A stretch of 64,000 nucleotides of DNA from Rossellomorea marisflavi (GTDB taxonomy: Bacteria; Bacillota; Bacilli; Bacillales; Bacillaceae_B), in the NCBI RefSeq assembly GCF_022170785.1, contig NZ_CP081870.1, positions 3,398,001 to 3,462,000 on the forward strand, in the 5' to 3' direction. This document shows, piece after piece, positions 9,004-18,575 of the stretch (the stretch's first letter is position 1; the number at the start of each line of letters is the position of its first letter). The notes under the pieces are model-generated. The model worked only from the letters and a program-made list of their open reading frames with translations. It did no database searches and was not told the origin of the DNA. The translations under genes and the position numbers were made by a program.

Positions 9004-9060
9004 TGTATAGTAAACGAGACAGAGAAAGTTAAAAACGGACAGTTTCCTAGCCACATGTCC
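9004..9060. promoter_or_regulatory. Divergent control region: MFS promoter with upstream inverted repeat
   Basis: On the minus strand TTAACT (9027-9032) and TATACA (9004-9009) are 17 bases apart and form a plausible promoter for the MFS gene. Directly upstream of the -35 lies GGACA (9037-9041) with its inverted mate TGTCC (9056-9060), a position typical for an activator. The SgrR-type protein encoded to the right is the natural candidate to bind it; this is inference. Confidence 0.45.
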
Positions 9061-9079
9061 CCTTTTAAGGAGGAAACCG

Positions 9080-10726
9080 ATGAATCAGCTCTTATTGAAG
9101 CTATGGAAAGCATGCCCCACGGGGGAGGTTCGCATGGAAGAAGTAGCAGACATCCTCGAACTTAGTCGCAAGCAAACGACGAGAAAAATAAAAAAATGGG
9201 AAGAAGACGGTTTCCTGATGTTTTCTCCGGGTAAAGGACGTGGACATCTTTCACAACTTGAGTGGAAAGTGAATGTGGAAGAGAGCTTTGAATTGGAAGC
9301 CATGAATCGCATGGAGCATGAACCGGTGGAAAGCTTGTCGGCATACTTCACGTACGACTGGTCACCGGATACACGCCATCGTCTCATGGACCAATTCGCC
9401 ACAAGATTCGGGTATAGCCAGGAAGGACGCGACAAGCTGATCATTCCGAGGCGGCATTTGTTCCGTTCCTTCCATCCCCTGGAGGCCGCCGACGCCCAAA
9501 GTGCACATCTCGTCGCCAATATCTATAATCGCCTTGTATCCATTACGGAAAACGGAGAGTGTCTGCCGGAGCTCGCACACAGCTGGGATGAGTTTCCGGA
9601 TAAGCTACGTCTTTATTTAAAGAAGGACGTACGATTCCATGATGGGTCTACAACGAAAGCAGAGGATGTCCAGCGCTGCCTCGAAAAAATGGGCAAGCAC
9701 CCTGTCTACCGGGAGTTATGGATGCCTGTGGAAAGGATCTCAATTCCTGGACCGCTGATCATCGAGATCCACCACCCTAAAGGATGCTCCTATGCCTTGC
9801 AGTTACTGAGCATGATGTGCGCAAGCATCTATAAGGAGACGGCAGAAGGGCCGATCGGGACGGGCTGTTTTTATCTTGTGGAAGATACGTTGGATAAGAC
9901 TGTCCTTCTTGCGTTCAGGGATCATTTCAGGGAGCGGCCGCTCCTGGACTCCTTGGAATTCGTCAAGGTGGAGCCGGACTTCCCCGTCCAGTACCAATCT
10001 CAAACGGAGGATCCCGCATCCATCGAAGTCGAGAGCGATTCCGGCTTTGGCATTATTGTCATGAACGCTTACAGGGATACCGATATCCACCGTCAGGAAG
10101 TCAGGACCTACCTTCATCACATTTTAAGATGGCATCGCGACCGGATCGTTGACTTTCATCCGAGGATTACACCGATTCGAGGCGGCTGTCTGAAAGGACA
10201 CGAAGTGAATCCTGATCTACCTGACGTTTCACGTCCCACGTTCACGGCACCGTTGATCATCAGAGCAACAGGCTATACGACAGATTCTACCCGCTGGCTC
10301 CAGCAGGTCTTTGATGAAGAAGGGGTACCCTATGAAGTACACTGGTTCACCTTTGATGAGGTGGTCACCAATCACCCCCGGGCATTGGAGTCGGATCTTT
10401 TTATCCATGGTGAAATCTTCGAAGAAAATGAGGATCTTTCATTCTATCATTTTCTCATACATGGCTACTCCCCACTCCACCCGGTTCTAAAGCCTCTTGG
10501 TGAATGGAAGGAGAGACTGGACGTATACAGCCAGACCCCTTTCACGGAATGGAGAGCCCTTCATGAAGAGAATGAAAGGAAGCTCATGGAAGATTCCCTC
10601 ATGATCCCCCTTTACTATGTGAAGCGGGCGATCCCATTTTCGACGGATCTTATGAATATCCACATCCGGCATTTCGGATATGTGGATTTCTCCAAGATGT
10701 GGATACGCCCCTCTGTACAGGCATGA
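9080..10726 (+). CDS. SgrR-family transcriptional regulator with solute-binding domain
   Basis: A 548-residue protein starting at 9080 after AAGGAGGAAACCG. The first 110 residues form a winged helix-turn-helix region (VADILELSRKQTTRKIKKW), and residues from about 160 onward match the SBP_bac_5 periplasmic-binding fold (VANIYNRLVSI, LYLKKDVRFHDGSTTKAEDV). This is the architecture of E. coli SgrR, in which the binding-protein fold senses a metabolite in the cytoplasm; no signal peptide is present here. Bacillus relatives are commonly found beside an MFS transporter gene, as here at 7734-8981. I infer that it senses a small molecule and regulates the divergent exporter; the ligand is unknown. 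Confidence 0.85.
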   Translation: MNQLLLKLWKACPTGEVRMEEVADILELSRKQTTRKIKKWEEDGFLMFSPGKGRGHLSQLEWKVNVEESFELEAMNRMEHEPVESLSAYFTYDWSPDTRHRLMDQFATRFGYSQEGRDKLIIPRRHLFRSFHPLEAADAQSAHLVANIYNRLVSITENGECLPELAHSWDEFPDKLRLYLKKDVRFHDGSTTKAEDVQRCLEKMGKHPVYRELWMPVERISIPGPLIIEIHHPKGCSYALQLLSMMCASIYKETAEGPIGTGCFYLVEDTLDKTVLLAFRDHFRERPLLDSLEFVKVEPDFPVQYQSQTEDPASIEVESDSGFGIIVMNAYRDTDIHRQEVRTYLHHILRWHRDRIVDFHPRITPIRGGCLKGHEVNPDLPDVSRPTFTAPLIIRATGYTTDSTRWLQQVFDEEGVPYEVHWFTFDEVVTNHPRALESDLFIHGEIFEENEDLSFYHFLIHGYSPLHPVLKPLGEWKERLDVYSQTPFTEWRALHEENERKLMEDSLMIPLYYVKRAIPFSTDLMNIHIRHFGYVDFSKMWIRPSVQA

Positions 10727-10808
10727 CCATATCCAGAAACATAGCATTACCCACCTGCAGGAAAACGTGATAGATTGGACTTACATTATCCAATAGGAGA
10801 GATGAATC

Positions 10809-11186
10809 GTGAGAGCACTGTTTGTCACCATCCCCCTTGCCTCCCTCCTCTTCACCGGAGGCTGCAGCCTCTTCGAAGAAGGGGAAGAACCGGCTGCACC
10901 TATTGTGGAGCAGGAGCTTCAAGAAGCCGAAGGGGTGTTATTCTATGAAAATCCAAAAGAGAAAAAAGCCCTCATCGTAGATGGATCATTTGATGAAGAC
11001 GATCTGAACCTCCCATTGAAGGAGATCAAGAAAAAATATGATTTATGGTATGTCACGATTAAAGAGCCTGTGATGCTGAAAGATCTGCCTTCTGGCTCAC
11101 ATGTGAAGATCCGCTATCAGGAGATGCTCGGTTCTGATCCTAAATCTACTGCAGCCGAGGAAATTGAGGTCGTTCCTGGCTCTTGA
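10809..11186 (+). CDS. Small lipoprotein of unknown function
   Basis: A 125-residue protein with a GTG start at 10809, eight bases after AGGAGA. A hydrophobic signal ends in LLFTGGC, a workable though not ideal lipobox, with the lipidated cysteine near residue 19. The mature part is acidic and rich in glutamate, with a short conserved-looking segment YDLWYVTIKEPVMLKD. I do not recognise a family. It stands alone on the plus strand between the regulator and a GNAT gene. It should be anchored on the outer face of the membrane. Confidence 0.65.
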   Translation: MRALFVTIPLASLLFTGGCSLFEEGEEPAAPIVEQELQEAEGVLFYENPKEKKALIVDGSFDEDDLNLPLKEIKKKYDLWYVTIKEPVMLKDLPSGSHVKIRYQEMLGSDPKSTAAEEIEVVPGS

Positions 11187-11251
11187 GAACACTCTTTTAC
11201 CCATTACAGTACTGTTTGGATTAGACAAAATTATTAATAAGGAAGTGTTCC

Positions 11252-11764
11252 ATGATGGTTTCTATTCAACTAAGGGAACTGCGCCAAACGGACTGGCAGG
11301 CGGTGCACCGCTACGCTTCCATGGAAATCGTCAGCAGGTATCAGCCTTGGGGACCGAACAGCGAGGAAGAGACCCGGCAGTATGTGGATGAGGTTCTGCG
11401 GGATGCAGCGAAGAAAGACCAGACGCGGTTCACCTATGCCGTCATTCTGGACGGAGAGCTGATCGGATGCGGGGAGCTTACCATTTGTAACCGCTCCAAC
11501 CTTACTGGGGAAATCGGCTACATTCTCCACCCCGGGCACTGGGGGAAAGGGATTGCGACCCTCCTGGCCAAAAAGCTATTGAACATCGGCTTCCACGAAC
11601 ATGGCCTGCACCGGATCCAAGCCACCTGTGATCCGGCCAATACCGGCTCCATCAGGGTGTTGGAGAAATGCGGAATGACACGCGAGGGCAGGATAAGGGA
11701 TCACCTTAAGATGAATGACGGATGGCGGGATTCACTTCTATTCGGCAAGCTGGAGCACGAATAA
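11252..11764 (+). CDS. GNAT N-acetyltransferase (RimJ/RimL-like)
   Basis: A 170-residue protein with the GCN5-related acetyltransferase fold: an acyl-CoA binding stretch GYILHPGHWGKGIATLL (motif A) and a C-terminal LHRIQATCDPANTGSIRVLEK block, both typical of the RimJ/RimL subgroup. It should transfer an acetyl group from acetyl-CoA to a protein N-terminus or a small amine; the acceptor is unknown. Start choice is between two adjacent ATGs after AAGGAAGTG. It is followed directly by a terminator. Confidence 0.85.
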   Translation: MMVSIQLRELRQTDWQAVHRYASMEIVSRYQPWGPNSEEETRQYVDEVLRDAAKKDQTRFTYAVILDGELIGCGELTICNRSNLTGEIGYILHPGHWGKGIATLLAKKLLNIGFHEHGLHRIQATCDPANTGSIRVLEKCGMTREGRIRDHLKMNDGWRDSLLFGKLEHE

Positions 11765-11797
11765 GGCTGCGCACCCATGGGTGCACAGCCTTTTATT
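11764..11797 (+). terminator. Intrinsic terminator of the GNAT gene
   Basis: GGCTGCGCACCC pairs with GGGTGCACAGCC, followed by TTTTATTCTT. It starts at the stop codon of the acetyltransferase. It could also act weakly on the converging dioxygenase gene. Confidence 0.8.
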
Positions 11798-11808
11798 CTT
11801 CTATACGA

Positions 11809-12462
11809 TCAATCGATCCGCTGCCTTCTCATCCACTGGGTCGCGGCCCATTTGTCACCGATGATGACGGGTCCTCCACCGTGAAGGGTCATGTCATTGA
11901 GCTCCTGGTTATCATAGAAGTACTCGAAGTAGACCGCCATCCCTTTTTGCGGGGACACGGAAAGATTCAGTTTAGGAAAATACGTTTCTCCCCCTTGTTC
12001 CACATCGTTCAAATACATCACAAGGGTACTGATCCGAGGATTCTTCACCGGTCGTGATGAAGAGAAAAAGTCAAAGTGGGCCTTGTATTCCTGGCCGATT
12101 TGATAATTGAGGATCTGTAACCCTTCTCCGTGGCTTTCAGGGATGTTCATGATCTGGGACACGCGTCTTGACACCCGTGAGACCACTTCATTCTCCCCTT
12201 CTTCAAGGAACGTACTGCTGCTCGTGCGGATTTGATCCACTTCACGGACCTTCCCGATCTTGGACCTGTCCATCCGGTCCTTCGATACGTTGATGAGTTC
12301 ATCGCATTCTTCATGGCTCAGGACGTTCCCGAGGATGACGACAAGCGGCTCTTCTACTCTGGCAATGATGGAAATCTCTCTGTCTTCTGTTACAATCTTA
12401 TTCCCTACATGAGGGAAGATCGTCTGTTCTTTAACCCCTATTTCCTTTGTGTGCATGATCAT
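11809..12462 (-). CDS. 2-oxoglutarate/Fe(II) dioxygenase, prolyl-4-hydroxylase-like
   Basis: A 217-residue protein, close to the length of the Bacillus anthracis prolyl-4-hydroxylase. The iron ligands are visible as HFDFF (His and Asp, near residue 126) and, near the C-terminus, TLHGGGPV, followed by the 2-oxoglutarate-binding lysine in IIGDKWAATQWM. The ribosome binding site AGGGAGAACG precedes the ATG. The family hydroxylates proline in peptides; in bacilli, collagen-like spore proteins and elongation factor Tu have been considered as substrates. The substrate here is not known. The gene is transcribed alone and towards the GNAT gene. Confidence 0.88.
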   Translation of the reverse strand: MIMHTKEIGVKEQTIFPHVGNKIVTEDREISIIARVEEPLVVILGNVLSHEECDELINVSKDRMDRSKIGKVREVDQIRTSSSTFLEEGENEVVSRVSRRVSQIMNIPESHGEGLQILNYQIGQEYKAHFDFFSSSRPVKNPRISTLVMYLNDVEQGGETYFPKLNLSVSPQKGMAVYFEYFYDNQELNDMTLHGGGPVIIGDKWAATQWMRRQRID

Positions 12463-12679
12463 CGTTCTCCCTATTCAAATTTCACAAAGACGGCACGCCG
12501 CTTTACTAAAAAGCGCTTTCAATTCCAAGTTGAAAGCAGGCCTCGATTCCCCTCTGTACAGGAGGGTAGAGATTAACTTTATTTTACTTCTACCGGAAGA
12601 TTATGACTATGGTTTTCTTTAAAATAATCAATCACTACCAGGGATTGCTCATGAGGTTGTAACATTTCCAATGTAAAAA

Positions 12680-12698
12680 AGCATGGGGGCCCCATGCT
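12680..12698 (-). terminator. Intrinsic terminator of the 74-aa gene
   Basis: AGCATGGGG and CCCCATGCT pair perfectly around one base, followed on the minus strand by six T. The hairpin begins immediately at the stop codon of the gene at 12698-12922. Confidence 0.85.
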
Positions 12699-12922
12699 CA
12701 TTCTTTGCATTCACCACTCCACTCGCCAAACCATCCGCCTTCTTTTTCAATACTCGGTAATTTGCCGCTGCTGTAACAAGCATCGGCGAAGGCATCTATT
12801 TCCTTATGGACCGTATAACTATGGAAAAAGGCATTTCCCATAAAAAAGAAGATACCTAAGGAAAGGACCAATCCCCATTTCTTATCCATTCTCCACTTAG
12901 TTGGTTTGATCAAAACCATCAT
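12698..12922 (-). CDS. Small membrane protein of unknown function
   Basis: Up to 74 residues with one clear membrane span, WGLVLSLGIFFFMGNAFF, and a short extracytoplasmic tail with two cysteines (ACYSS and GECKE). The outer start at 12922 has GGAGG very close to the tandem ATGs; an internal ATG giving MDKKWGLVLS has a weaker GTGGAGA site, so the start is uncertain. A tight terminator directly after the stop supports expression as a gene. It follows kdpD by about 60 bases on the same strand and may be read with it. I do not recognise a family. Confidence 0.5.
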   Translation of the reverse strand: MMVLIKPTKWRMDKKWGLVLSLGIFFFMGNAFFHSYTVHKEIDAFADACYSSGKLPSIEKEGGWFGEWSGECKE

Positions 12923-12980
12923 CCTCCACTATTTATGGATATTTATCCCATCATAACATAATGGCACCGTCTATGAAACA

Positions 12981-14099
12981 TTATCTTCCATCTGCCACGA
13001 TGTGAATATCCATGTTGGAGGACTCCCTCATGATGCGATTGATGATGGACCCTTTGCGGATTTCCTCCCAACGCGACCTTGCGGATTGGCCTAATAGAAT
13101 CTGGGTGACGTTGTGTCGGAAAGCTACATCCACGATGACGGTCGCTGCGTGTCGTTTCCCTCCATCTTCCACGATCATGATGGCTCCGAACTGATTGGCA
13201 AGGGTATGCCACTCCTCGATTTTCTTTTTCTGTTGTGGCGAGAGGGTACTGGTTTCAACGACTGTGAGGATGACCAATTCTGCCTTTAAACGATCCGCCA
13301 TCCTCCAGCCCCTTCTGATGAGTTTTTCTGCTGTCGGACCATAGTGAACGCAGACAAGGATCCGTTCATGGACGCCGGTCGGTGCGCTCCCCCCTTTCAT
13401 CCGTCCGTCCACATCATCCGCAAGCTCTCGAAGAGACAGTTCTCTCAGTGCTGATAGATTAGAAGAAGTAAAGAAGTGCGACAGGCTTTGTTCGATTTTC
13501 TGCGGGGGGTAGATCCTTCCTTCCCTCATGCGCTTCCTGAGCGTCTCAGGCGTGATATCGATGAGCTGGATTTCCGCCGCCTGCTGAATGAAGGTGTCCG
13601 GCACCCTCTCCCGGACCGTGATGCCTGTGATTCTCTGAACGATGTCGTTCACACTTTCAAGATGCTGAATGTTCATGGCGGACCATACATCGATCCCTGC
13701 CTGAAGGATTTCTTTCACATCTTGATACCGTTTCACATGCCTCGCACCCGGGACGTTCGAATGGGCCAACTCATCGATGAGGACGATTTCCGGCTTACGC
13801 TCCTTGATCCGGGTGACGTCCAGTTCGTGGAACACTTTCCCTTTATACTGGACTTGCTTAAGCGGTACCTGCTCCAGGCCCCCGATGACGTCAGCCGTTT
13901 CCTTGCGGCCATGGGTTTCGATAAGGCCGATGACTACATCCCTTCCGTCCTGCCTCCACTGGGCAGCATCCTGTAGCATCTTGAACGTCTTCCCCACACC
14001 GGGTGCAGCTCCTACATAAAGCTTCAATCTTCCCAGGGTGGAGCGGTGGATCTCCTCAAGGAATTCCTCCGGTCTCTTCTTCCTGAAATATGGATTCAT
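12981..14099 (-). CDS. kdpD: Truncated KdpD: sensor input domains without histidine kinase
   Basis: 372 residues, against about 900 for full KdpD. The N-terminal KdpD domain is intact, with Walker A GAAPGVGKT near residue 31 and the Walker-B-like IVLIDELAHSNVPG; residues from about 245 form a universal stress protein (USP)-like domain. The four membrane spans, GAF and histidine kinase domains are absent, and no kdpE follows. Short KdpD proteins of this kind are known in kdp operons of several Firmicutes. The USP domain of Staphylococcus KdpD binds c-di-AMP; I could not identify the published motif here. It ends the kdp operon and may adjust pump activity or expression in response to a nucleotide. 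Start ATG follows GGAGGGAAGAG. Confidence 0.85.
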   Translation of the reverse strand: MNPYFRKKRPEEFLEEIHRSTLGRLKLYVGAAPGVGKTFKMLQDAAQWRQDGRDVVIGLIETHGRKETADVIGGLEQVPLKQVQYKGKVFHELDVTRIKERKPEIVLIDELAHSNVPGARHVKRYQDVKEILQAGIDVWSAMNIQHLESVNDIVQRITGITVRERVPDTFIQQAAEIQLIDITPETLRKRMREGRIYPPQKIEQSLSHFFTSSNLSALRELSLRELADDVDGRMKGGSAPTGVHERILVCVHYGPTAEKLIRRGWRMADRLKAELVILTVVETSTLSPQQKKKIEEWHTLANQFGAIMIVEDGGKRHAATVIVDVAFRHNVTQILLGQSARSRWEEIRKGSIINRIMRESSNMDIHIVADGR

Positions 14100-14121
14100 T
14101 CTCTTCCCTCCATCAGGATGG

Positions 14122-14691
14122 TCATTCCTTTTTCAGCGCCAGGTTCAATAAGAGCACGTTCACCCGCCTCTCTCCCAGGAACCCCCACTCTTTTCCTTCT
14201 GTGTGATCCTCTATCAGCTCTTTAAGCCTGCTTTTGGATATGGATGTAGCTTCCGCGATACGATCAACCTGGGCCAGGGCCGCTTCCGGACTGATATGGG
14301 GGTCAAGGCCTGATCCGGAATCGGTCATAAGATCCATCGGGACCTGATTGAGCGGAACGCTTGGATTCTCCTTTTTCCATTCTTGCAGGGTCCCCTCTAC
14401 CCGCTTGATCAGTTCCGGATTAGAAGGAGCATAATTGTTGGAGCCCGATGCCGCTGCATCATATTCAATAGCCGATACCCGGCCGTGAAACAATGCGGGA
14501 TCTTGAACGTTTTGGCCGATGAGCGCAGAGCCCACCGGGTGACCGTTTTCATAAATCAGGCTTCCATTCGCCCTTTCAGGCATCAAGAGTTGGGAAATCC
14601 CTGTCGCGGCAAGGGGATAGAGCAGCCCCCCAAGGATCATCGTCATGATGCTGACCCGGATGATCGGGCCAGCCAATCGTTGTTCTACCAT
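14122..14691 (-). CDS. kdpC: Potassium-transporting ATPase C chain
   Basis: 189 residues, the usual KdpC length. One N-terminal membrane span is followed by the conserved segments [16 protein letters not shown] and [21 protein letters not shown]. KdpC assists ATP use by KdpB in the KdpFABC complex. It lies 24 bases after kdpB and 22 bases before kdpD in the operon under the c-di-AMP riboswitch. Confidence 0.97.
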   Translation of the reverse strand: MVEQRLAGPIIRVSIMTMILGGLLYPLAATGISQLLMPERANGSLIYENGHPVGSALIGQNVQDPALFHGRVSAIEYDAAASGSNNYAPSNPELIKRVEGTLQEWKKENPSVPLNQVPMDLMTDSGSGLDPHISPEAALAQVDRIAEATSISKSRLKELIEDHTEGKEWGFLGERRVNVLLLNLALKKE

Positions 14692-14715
14692 TTTTCACGC
14701 CTTCTTCCGAATAGA

Positions 14716-16800
14716 TTAGATTACGAGGGACATCATCAAGTCGATTACTTTTATTCCGGCAAATGGAGCCAGCATCCCACCGATTCCATAGATCAACAGA
14801 TTCCGTCTCAACAGGATATCCGAGCGCACCGGCTTATACGCCACCCCTTTCATGGCCAAGGGCACGAGAAGGGGAATGATGATGGCATTGAAGATCAGGG
14901 CTGACAGGATGGCTGTGACGGGAGATGATAGCTTCATGATATTCAGTGCTTCCATCTCCGGGATGGCCGTCATGAACATGGCCGGGATGATGGCAAAATA
15001 TTTGGCCACATCATTGGCGATGCTGAATGTCGTCAAGGCTCCCCTTGTCATGAGCAGCTGTTTGCCGATGGAAACCACCTCGATGATCTTCGTGGGGTCA
15101 GAGTCCAGATCCACCATATTGGCCGCTTCTTTCGCCGCCGTGGTCCCGCTGTTCATGGCGAGTCCGACATCGGCCTGGGCGAGGGCAGGCGCATCATTCG
15201 TCCCGTCCCCGGTCATGGCGACCAACTTGCCCTGTGACTGTTCAAACCGGATCACCTCGATCTTATCTTCCGGTTTACACTCGGCAATGAACTCATCCAC
15301 TCCCGCTTCCCTGGCGATCGTTGCCGCCGTCAGCGGGTTATCACCCGTACACATCACAGTCTTGATCCCCATCTTCCTCAGCTGCTCGAATCGCTCCTTC
15401 ATACCAGGCTTCACCGTATCTTTCAAATAGATCAGTCCGTAAATCCGATCATCCATGGCAACGGCAAGGGGAGTCCCCCCTACCCCGGCTATGGCTGTCG
15501 ATTTCGCCTCCAAATCGGCTGGGATGGATCCACCTTGGGATTTCACCCAGGCCTTCACCGCATCGACTGCTCCTTTTCTTACCCTTCGACCGTCAGGAAG
15601 ATCCAACCCGCTCATCCTCGTCTCAGCCTTGAAGTCGATGAATGTACCACCTGTGACCTCGGGGATGACGACTCCTCTTCCCTTCAAGAGCTCCAGCACC
15701 GACCGTCCCTCTGGCGTCTCATCTTTCAGGGAACTCATTCCTGCCCAGTAAGGAAGCTCTTCTTCCCCTTCCCCAGTCGGAATGATATCACTTGCCATAC
15801 GGTTCCCGAATGTGATCGTCCCTGTTTTATCAAGGATGATGGTGTTGATATCCCCGGCTGCTTCCACCGCCTTTCCGGACATGGCCAGCACATTGAACTG
15901 TGTGACCCGGTCCATCCCGGCGATTCCGATGGCCGATAACAGCCCGCCGATCGTCGTCGGGATCAGGCATACGAGCAGGGCAATGAGGACTGCGGTATCT
16001 ATCTGGAACCCAAGGTAGTTCGTGAAGAACGGGAGGGTCATCACCATGAACAGGAAGATCAATGTCAAACTGGTCAGGACGGTATTCAAGGTAATTTCAT
16101 TTGGTGTCTTTTGACGCTCGGCCCCTTCTACAAGGGAAATCATCCGGTCCAGGAAGGATTCTCCCGGGTTGCTCGTAATCCGGATGGTGATGCTATCACT
16201 GACGACCCTCGTTCCTCCCGTCACGGAGTTGAAGTCCCCTCCTGCTTCCTTCATCACGGGAGCTGACTCCCCGGTAATGGCGGATTCATCCACCGATGCG
16301 ATGCCTTTGATCACTTCTCCGTCACCCGGGATCCATTCCCCTTGGGAAACGATGACAATATCGTCGACTTTCAGTTTGTCAGAAGGCATGTGGTGGATCG
16401 ATCCATCCTTCATCCTGACGTTAGCGATCATATCCTGCTTGGACTTCTTCAATGCCCCGGCCTGGGCCTTCCCCCTCCCTTCGGCCAAGGCCTCGGCAAA
16501 GTTTGCGAACAAAACCGTAAAAAGCAGGATGAGTGCGACCGAGAGAGAGAACCATGTTCCCGTCCCTCCTGGGCTTTGTGGTAAAAACACCTGGATGAAG
16601 GAAACGAAGAACCCGATTTCCACTACGAACATGATGGGATTCTTGACCATCCTTCTAGGGTCCAGCTTCATGATTGATTCTTTCAGTGCGTTCCATAATA
16701 ACGTTAAGCCCTTGCTATTCTTTTCAACAGAAGGGGACGGCACCTCTCTTACCGGTGAGATGATGTCCTCCTCCTGATCCTTCAACAAATGGTTTCCCAT
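14716..16800 (-). CDS. kdpB: Potassium-transporting P-type ATPase B chain
   Basis: 694 residues of a P1A-type ATPase. The phosphorylation motif DKTGTIT is intact near residue 323, the TGES actuator loop appears as [11 protein letters not shown], and [10 protein letters not shown] provides the hinge motif. It couples ATP hydrolysis to high-affinity potassium uptake through KdpA. ATG at 16800 follows TGGAGGGATAAGAA; kdpA ends 16 bases upstream. All catalytic motifs look functional. Confidence 0.98.
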   Translation of the reverse strand: MGNHLLKDQEEDIISPVREVPSPSVEKNSKGLTLLWNALKESIMKLDPRRMVKNPIMFVVEIGFFVSFIQVFLPQSPGGTGTWFSLSVALILLFTVLFANFAEALAEGRGKAQAGALKKSKQDMIANVRMKDGSIHHMPSDKLKVDDIVIVSQGEWIPGDGEVIKGIASVDESAITGESAPVMKEAGGDFNSVTGGTRVVSDSITIRITSNPGESFLDRMISLVEGAERQKTPNEITLNTVLTSLTLIFLFMVMTLPFFTNYLGFQIDTAVLIALLVCLIPTTIGGLLSAIGIAGMDRVTQFNVLAMSGKAVEAAGDINTIILDKTGTITFGNRMASDIIPTGEGEEELPYWAGMSSLKDETPEGRSVLELLKGRGVVIPEVTGGTFIDFKAETRMSGLDLPDGRRVRKGAVDAVKAWVKSQGGSIPADLEAKSTAIAGVGGTPLAVAMDDRIYGLIYLKDTVKPGMKERFEQLRKMGIKTVMCTGDNPLTAATIAREAGVDEFIAECKPEDKIEVIRFEQSQGKLVAMTGDGTNDAPALAQADVGLAMNSGTTAAKEAANMVDLDSDPTKIIEVVSIGKQLLMTRGALTTFSIANDVAKYFAIIPAMFMTAIPEMEALNIMKLSSPVTAILSALIFNAIIIPLLVPLAMKGVAYKPVRSDILLRRNLLIYGIGGMLAPFAGIKVIDLMMSLVI

Positions 16801-16816
16801 TTCTTATCCCTCCAGC

Positions 16817-18484
16817 TTATAGTGTTAAATATTCTGCAACAGGTCCCAGCACGAGGACCGGGAAGAACGTCAGCGCTCCCACGATCATGATCGTTCCCAC
16901 GAAGATGGTGCCGAATAGGGGAGAATCTGTACGGAAGGTTCCGATGCTTTCCGGAACAAGCCGCTTCTTGGCCAGGGATGCAGCGACAGCGAGCATGGTA
17001 ATGACTCCGAAGTACCGCCCGATGAACATGACGATCCCCGTGGAAATGTTCCAAAATGGCGTGGCATCCCCCAGGCCTTCAAATCCTGATCCATTGTTGG
17101 CAGCAGACGACGTGAATTCATACATGACTTGCGTCAGTCCGTGGAACCCTTGATTGGAGATGGCATCCGTCCCTGCATGGACATAAAGGGCGATGGCCGA
17201 TGCACCAAGTATGAGGAGCGGTTGGATCAGCATGGTGACGGCTATGAGCTTCATCTCGCGGGCTTCGATCTTCTTACCAAGAAACTCCGGAGTCCTGCCG
17301 ATCATCAACCCCGATAGGAAAACGGCGATCAGGACATACATGATGACATTGAGGAACCCGGCACCCACACCACCGAATACGGCATTGAGGAGCATATTGG
17401 ACAGAGCCAGCATCCCGCTCAAAGGCGTAAGCGTATCATGCATGGTATTGACCGCACCCGTCTCTGAAGCCGTCGTCACCATGGCATACAGGATCGACTC
17501 CCCGGGACCAAACCGGACTTCCTTCCCTTCCATGCTGGCCCCATTGATTCCAAGAGCATTCAATGCCGGGTTTCCATGCGATTCCGCCACCATCGACAGG
17601 GAGAGCATGACAACGAACATCATCATCATCGAGACGAATAAGAGGCGTCCTTGCTTCTCATTCCCAATCATCCTTCCATACGCGAAGGGAATCGCCGTAG
17701 GCAGAAGGAACATCAAAAGGATTTGGAGCATATTGCTGAACGACCCCGGATTCTCAAAAGGATGAGCCGAGTTGACTCCGAAGAATCCACCACCGTTGTT
17801 CCCGAGCTCCTTGATCGATAAGAATGAGCCTACGGGACCCCGTGCTATCTCCTGACTCCCACCATCCACGGTCTGCACGGTAACAGATGGTGAAAGCGTC
17901 TGTGGTACCCCAAGTGCCACGAAGATCAAGCCGGTGATGAACGCGAGGGGCAATAGCACCCTGGTGATGGAACGGATGAAATCAACGAAGAAATTCCCCG
18001 CCCCCTTTCCGGCTAACAACCGGATAAATGCCATCACCCCGCTCAACGCGGTTGCAGGTGCCGCGAACATCATGAAGAGAACGCCCGCCATTTGGGCGAG
18101 ATACGACAAACCGGTTTCACCGCTGTAGTGTTGAAGATTGGTATTCGTCATGAAGCTGATGGCCGTATTAAAAGCAAGGGACGCATCCATCCCTTTGATC
18201 CCTGCCGGATTCAGGGGAAGTATCCCCTGAAGTCTGAAAACCAGGTACACAAGCGCGATCATGAATACGTTCGTCAGAAGCAGGGAAGCAGCATACCTCT
18301 TCCAAGTCTGATTGATCGCCCGGACACCACCGAGCCGGAAGAGGATGTTCTCTGCCGGGAGGAATACCCGGTCAAGGCGCGTCCGCTCCGTATTGAATGC
18401 CTGTGCAAGATAGAGCCCTACAGGCTTTGCCAATAGAATGACAATGAACATGATAAGTACAACTGAACCAATCGTGGAAACCAC
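16817..18484 (-). CDS. kdpA: Potassium-transporting ATPase A chain
   Basis: 555 residues with about ten membrane spans and four selectivity-filter loops recognisable as NTNLQHYSGE, NNGGGFFGVNSAHPF, ETGAVNTM and SSAANNGSGFEG. It forms the potassium channel part of KdpFABC. The start is a GTG at 18484 (MVSTIGS) after GGTGAAGGAAA; kdpF ends 16 bases upstream. Expression should be high only when potassium, and with it c-di-AMP, is low. Confidence 0.97.
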   Translation of the reverse strand: MVSTIGSVVLIMFIVILLAKPVGLYLAQAFNTERTRLDRVFLPAENILFRLGGVRAINQTWKRYAASLLLTNVFMIALVYLVFRLQGILPLNPAGIKGMDASLAFNTAISFMTNTNLQHYSGETGLSYLAQMAGVLFMMFAAPATALSGVMAFIRLLAGKGAGNFFVDFIRSITRVLLPLAFITGLIFVALGVPQTLSPSVTVQTVDGGSQEIARGPVGSFLSIKELGNNGGGFFGVNSAHPFENPGSFSNMLQILLMFLLPTAIPFAYGRMIGNEKQGRLLFVSMMMMFVVMLSLSMVAESHGNPALNALGINGASMEGKEVRFGPGESILYAMVTTASETGAVNTMHDTLTPLSGMLALSNMLLNAVFGGVGAGFLNVIMYVLIAVFLSGLMIGRTPEFLGKKIEAREMKLIAVTMLIQPLLILGASAIALYVHAGTDAISNQGFHGLTQVMYEFTSSAANNGSGFEGLGDATPFWNISTGIVMFIGRYFGVITMLAVAASLAKKRLVPESIGTFRTDSPLFGTIFVGTIMIVGALTFFPVLVLGPVAEYLTL

Positions 18485-18500
18485 TTTCCTTCACCCCATA

Positions 18501-18575
18501 TCAAAATTTCTCTGGATTTAGCAACACATAACACAGATAGACAACCAGGATCAGAGCGATCGCCAACATCATCAT
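18501..18575 (-). CDS. kdpF: KdpF small subunit
   Basis: A 24-residue membrane peptide, MMMLAIALILVVYLCYVLL then NPEKF. The single span followed by the L-x-x-P-E-K/R-F ending is the KdpF signature. KdpF stabilises the KdpFABC complex. Its first ATG overlaps the stop codon of the upstream 36-codon gene, so translation is probably coupled; any of three tandem ATGs could be used. Confidence 0.88.
   Translation of the reverse strand: MMMLAIALILVVYLCYVLLNPEKF

Noticed and set aside
10775-10796. Inverted repeat ATTGGA/TCCAAT upstream of the lipoprotein gene at 10809
   Set aside because: Only 6 bp per arm with a 9-base loop; may be part of a promoter region but is not distinctive.
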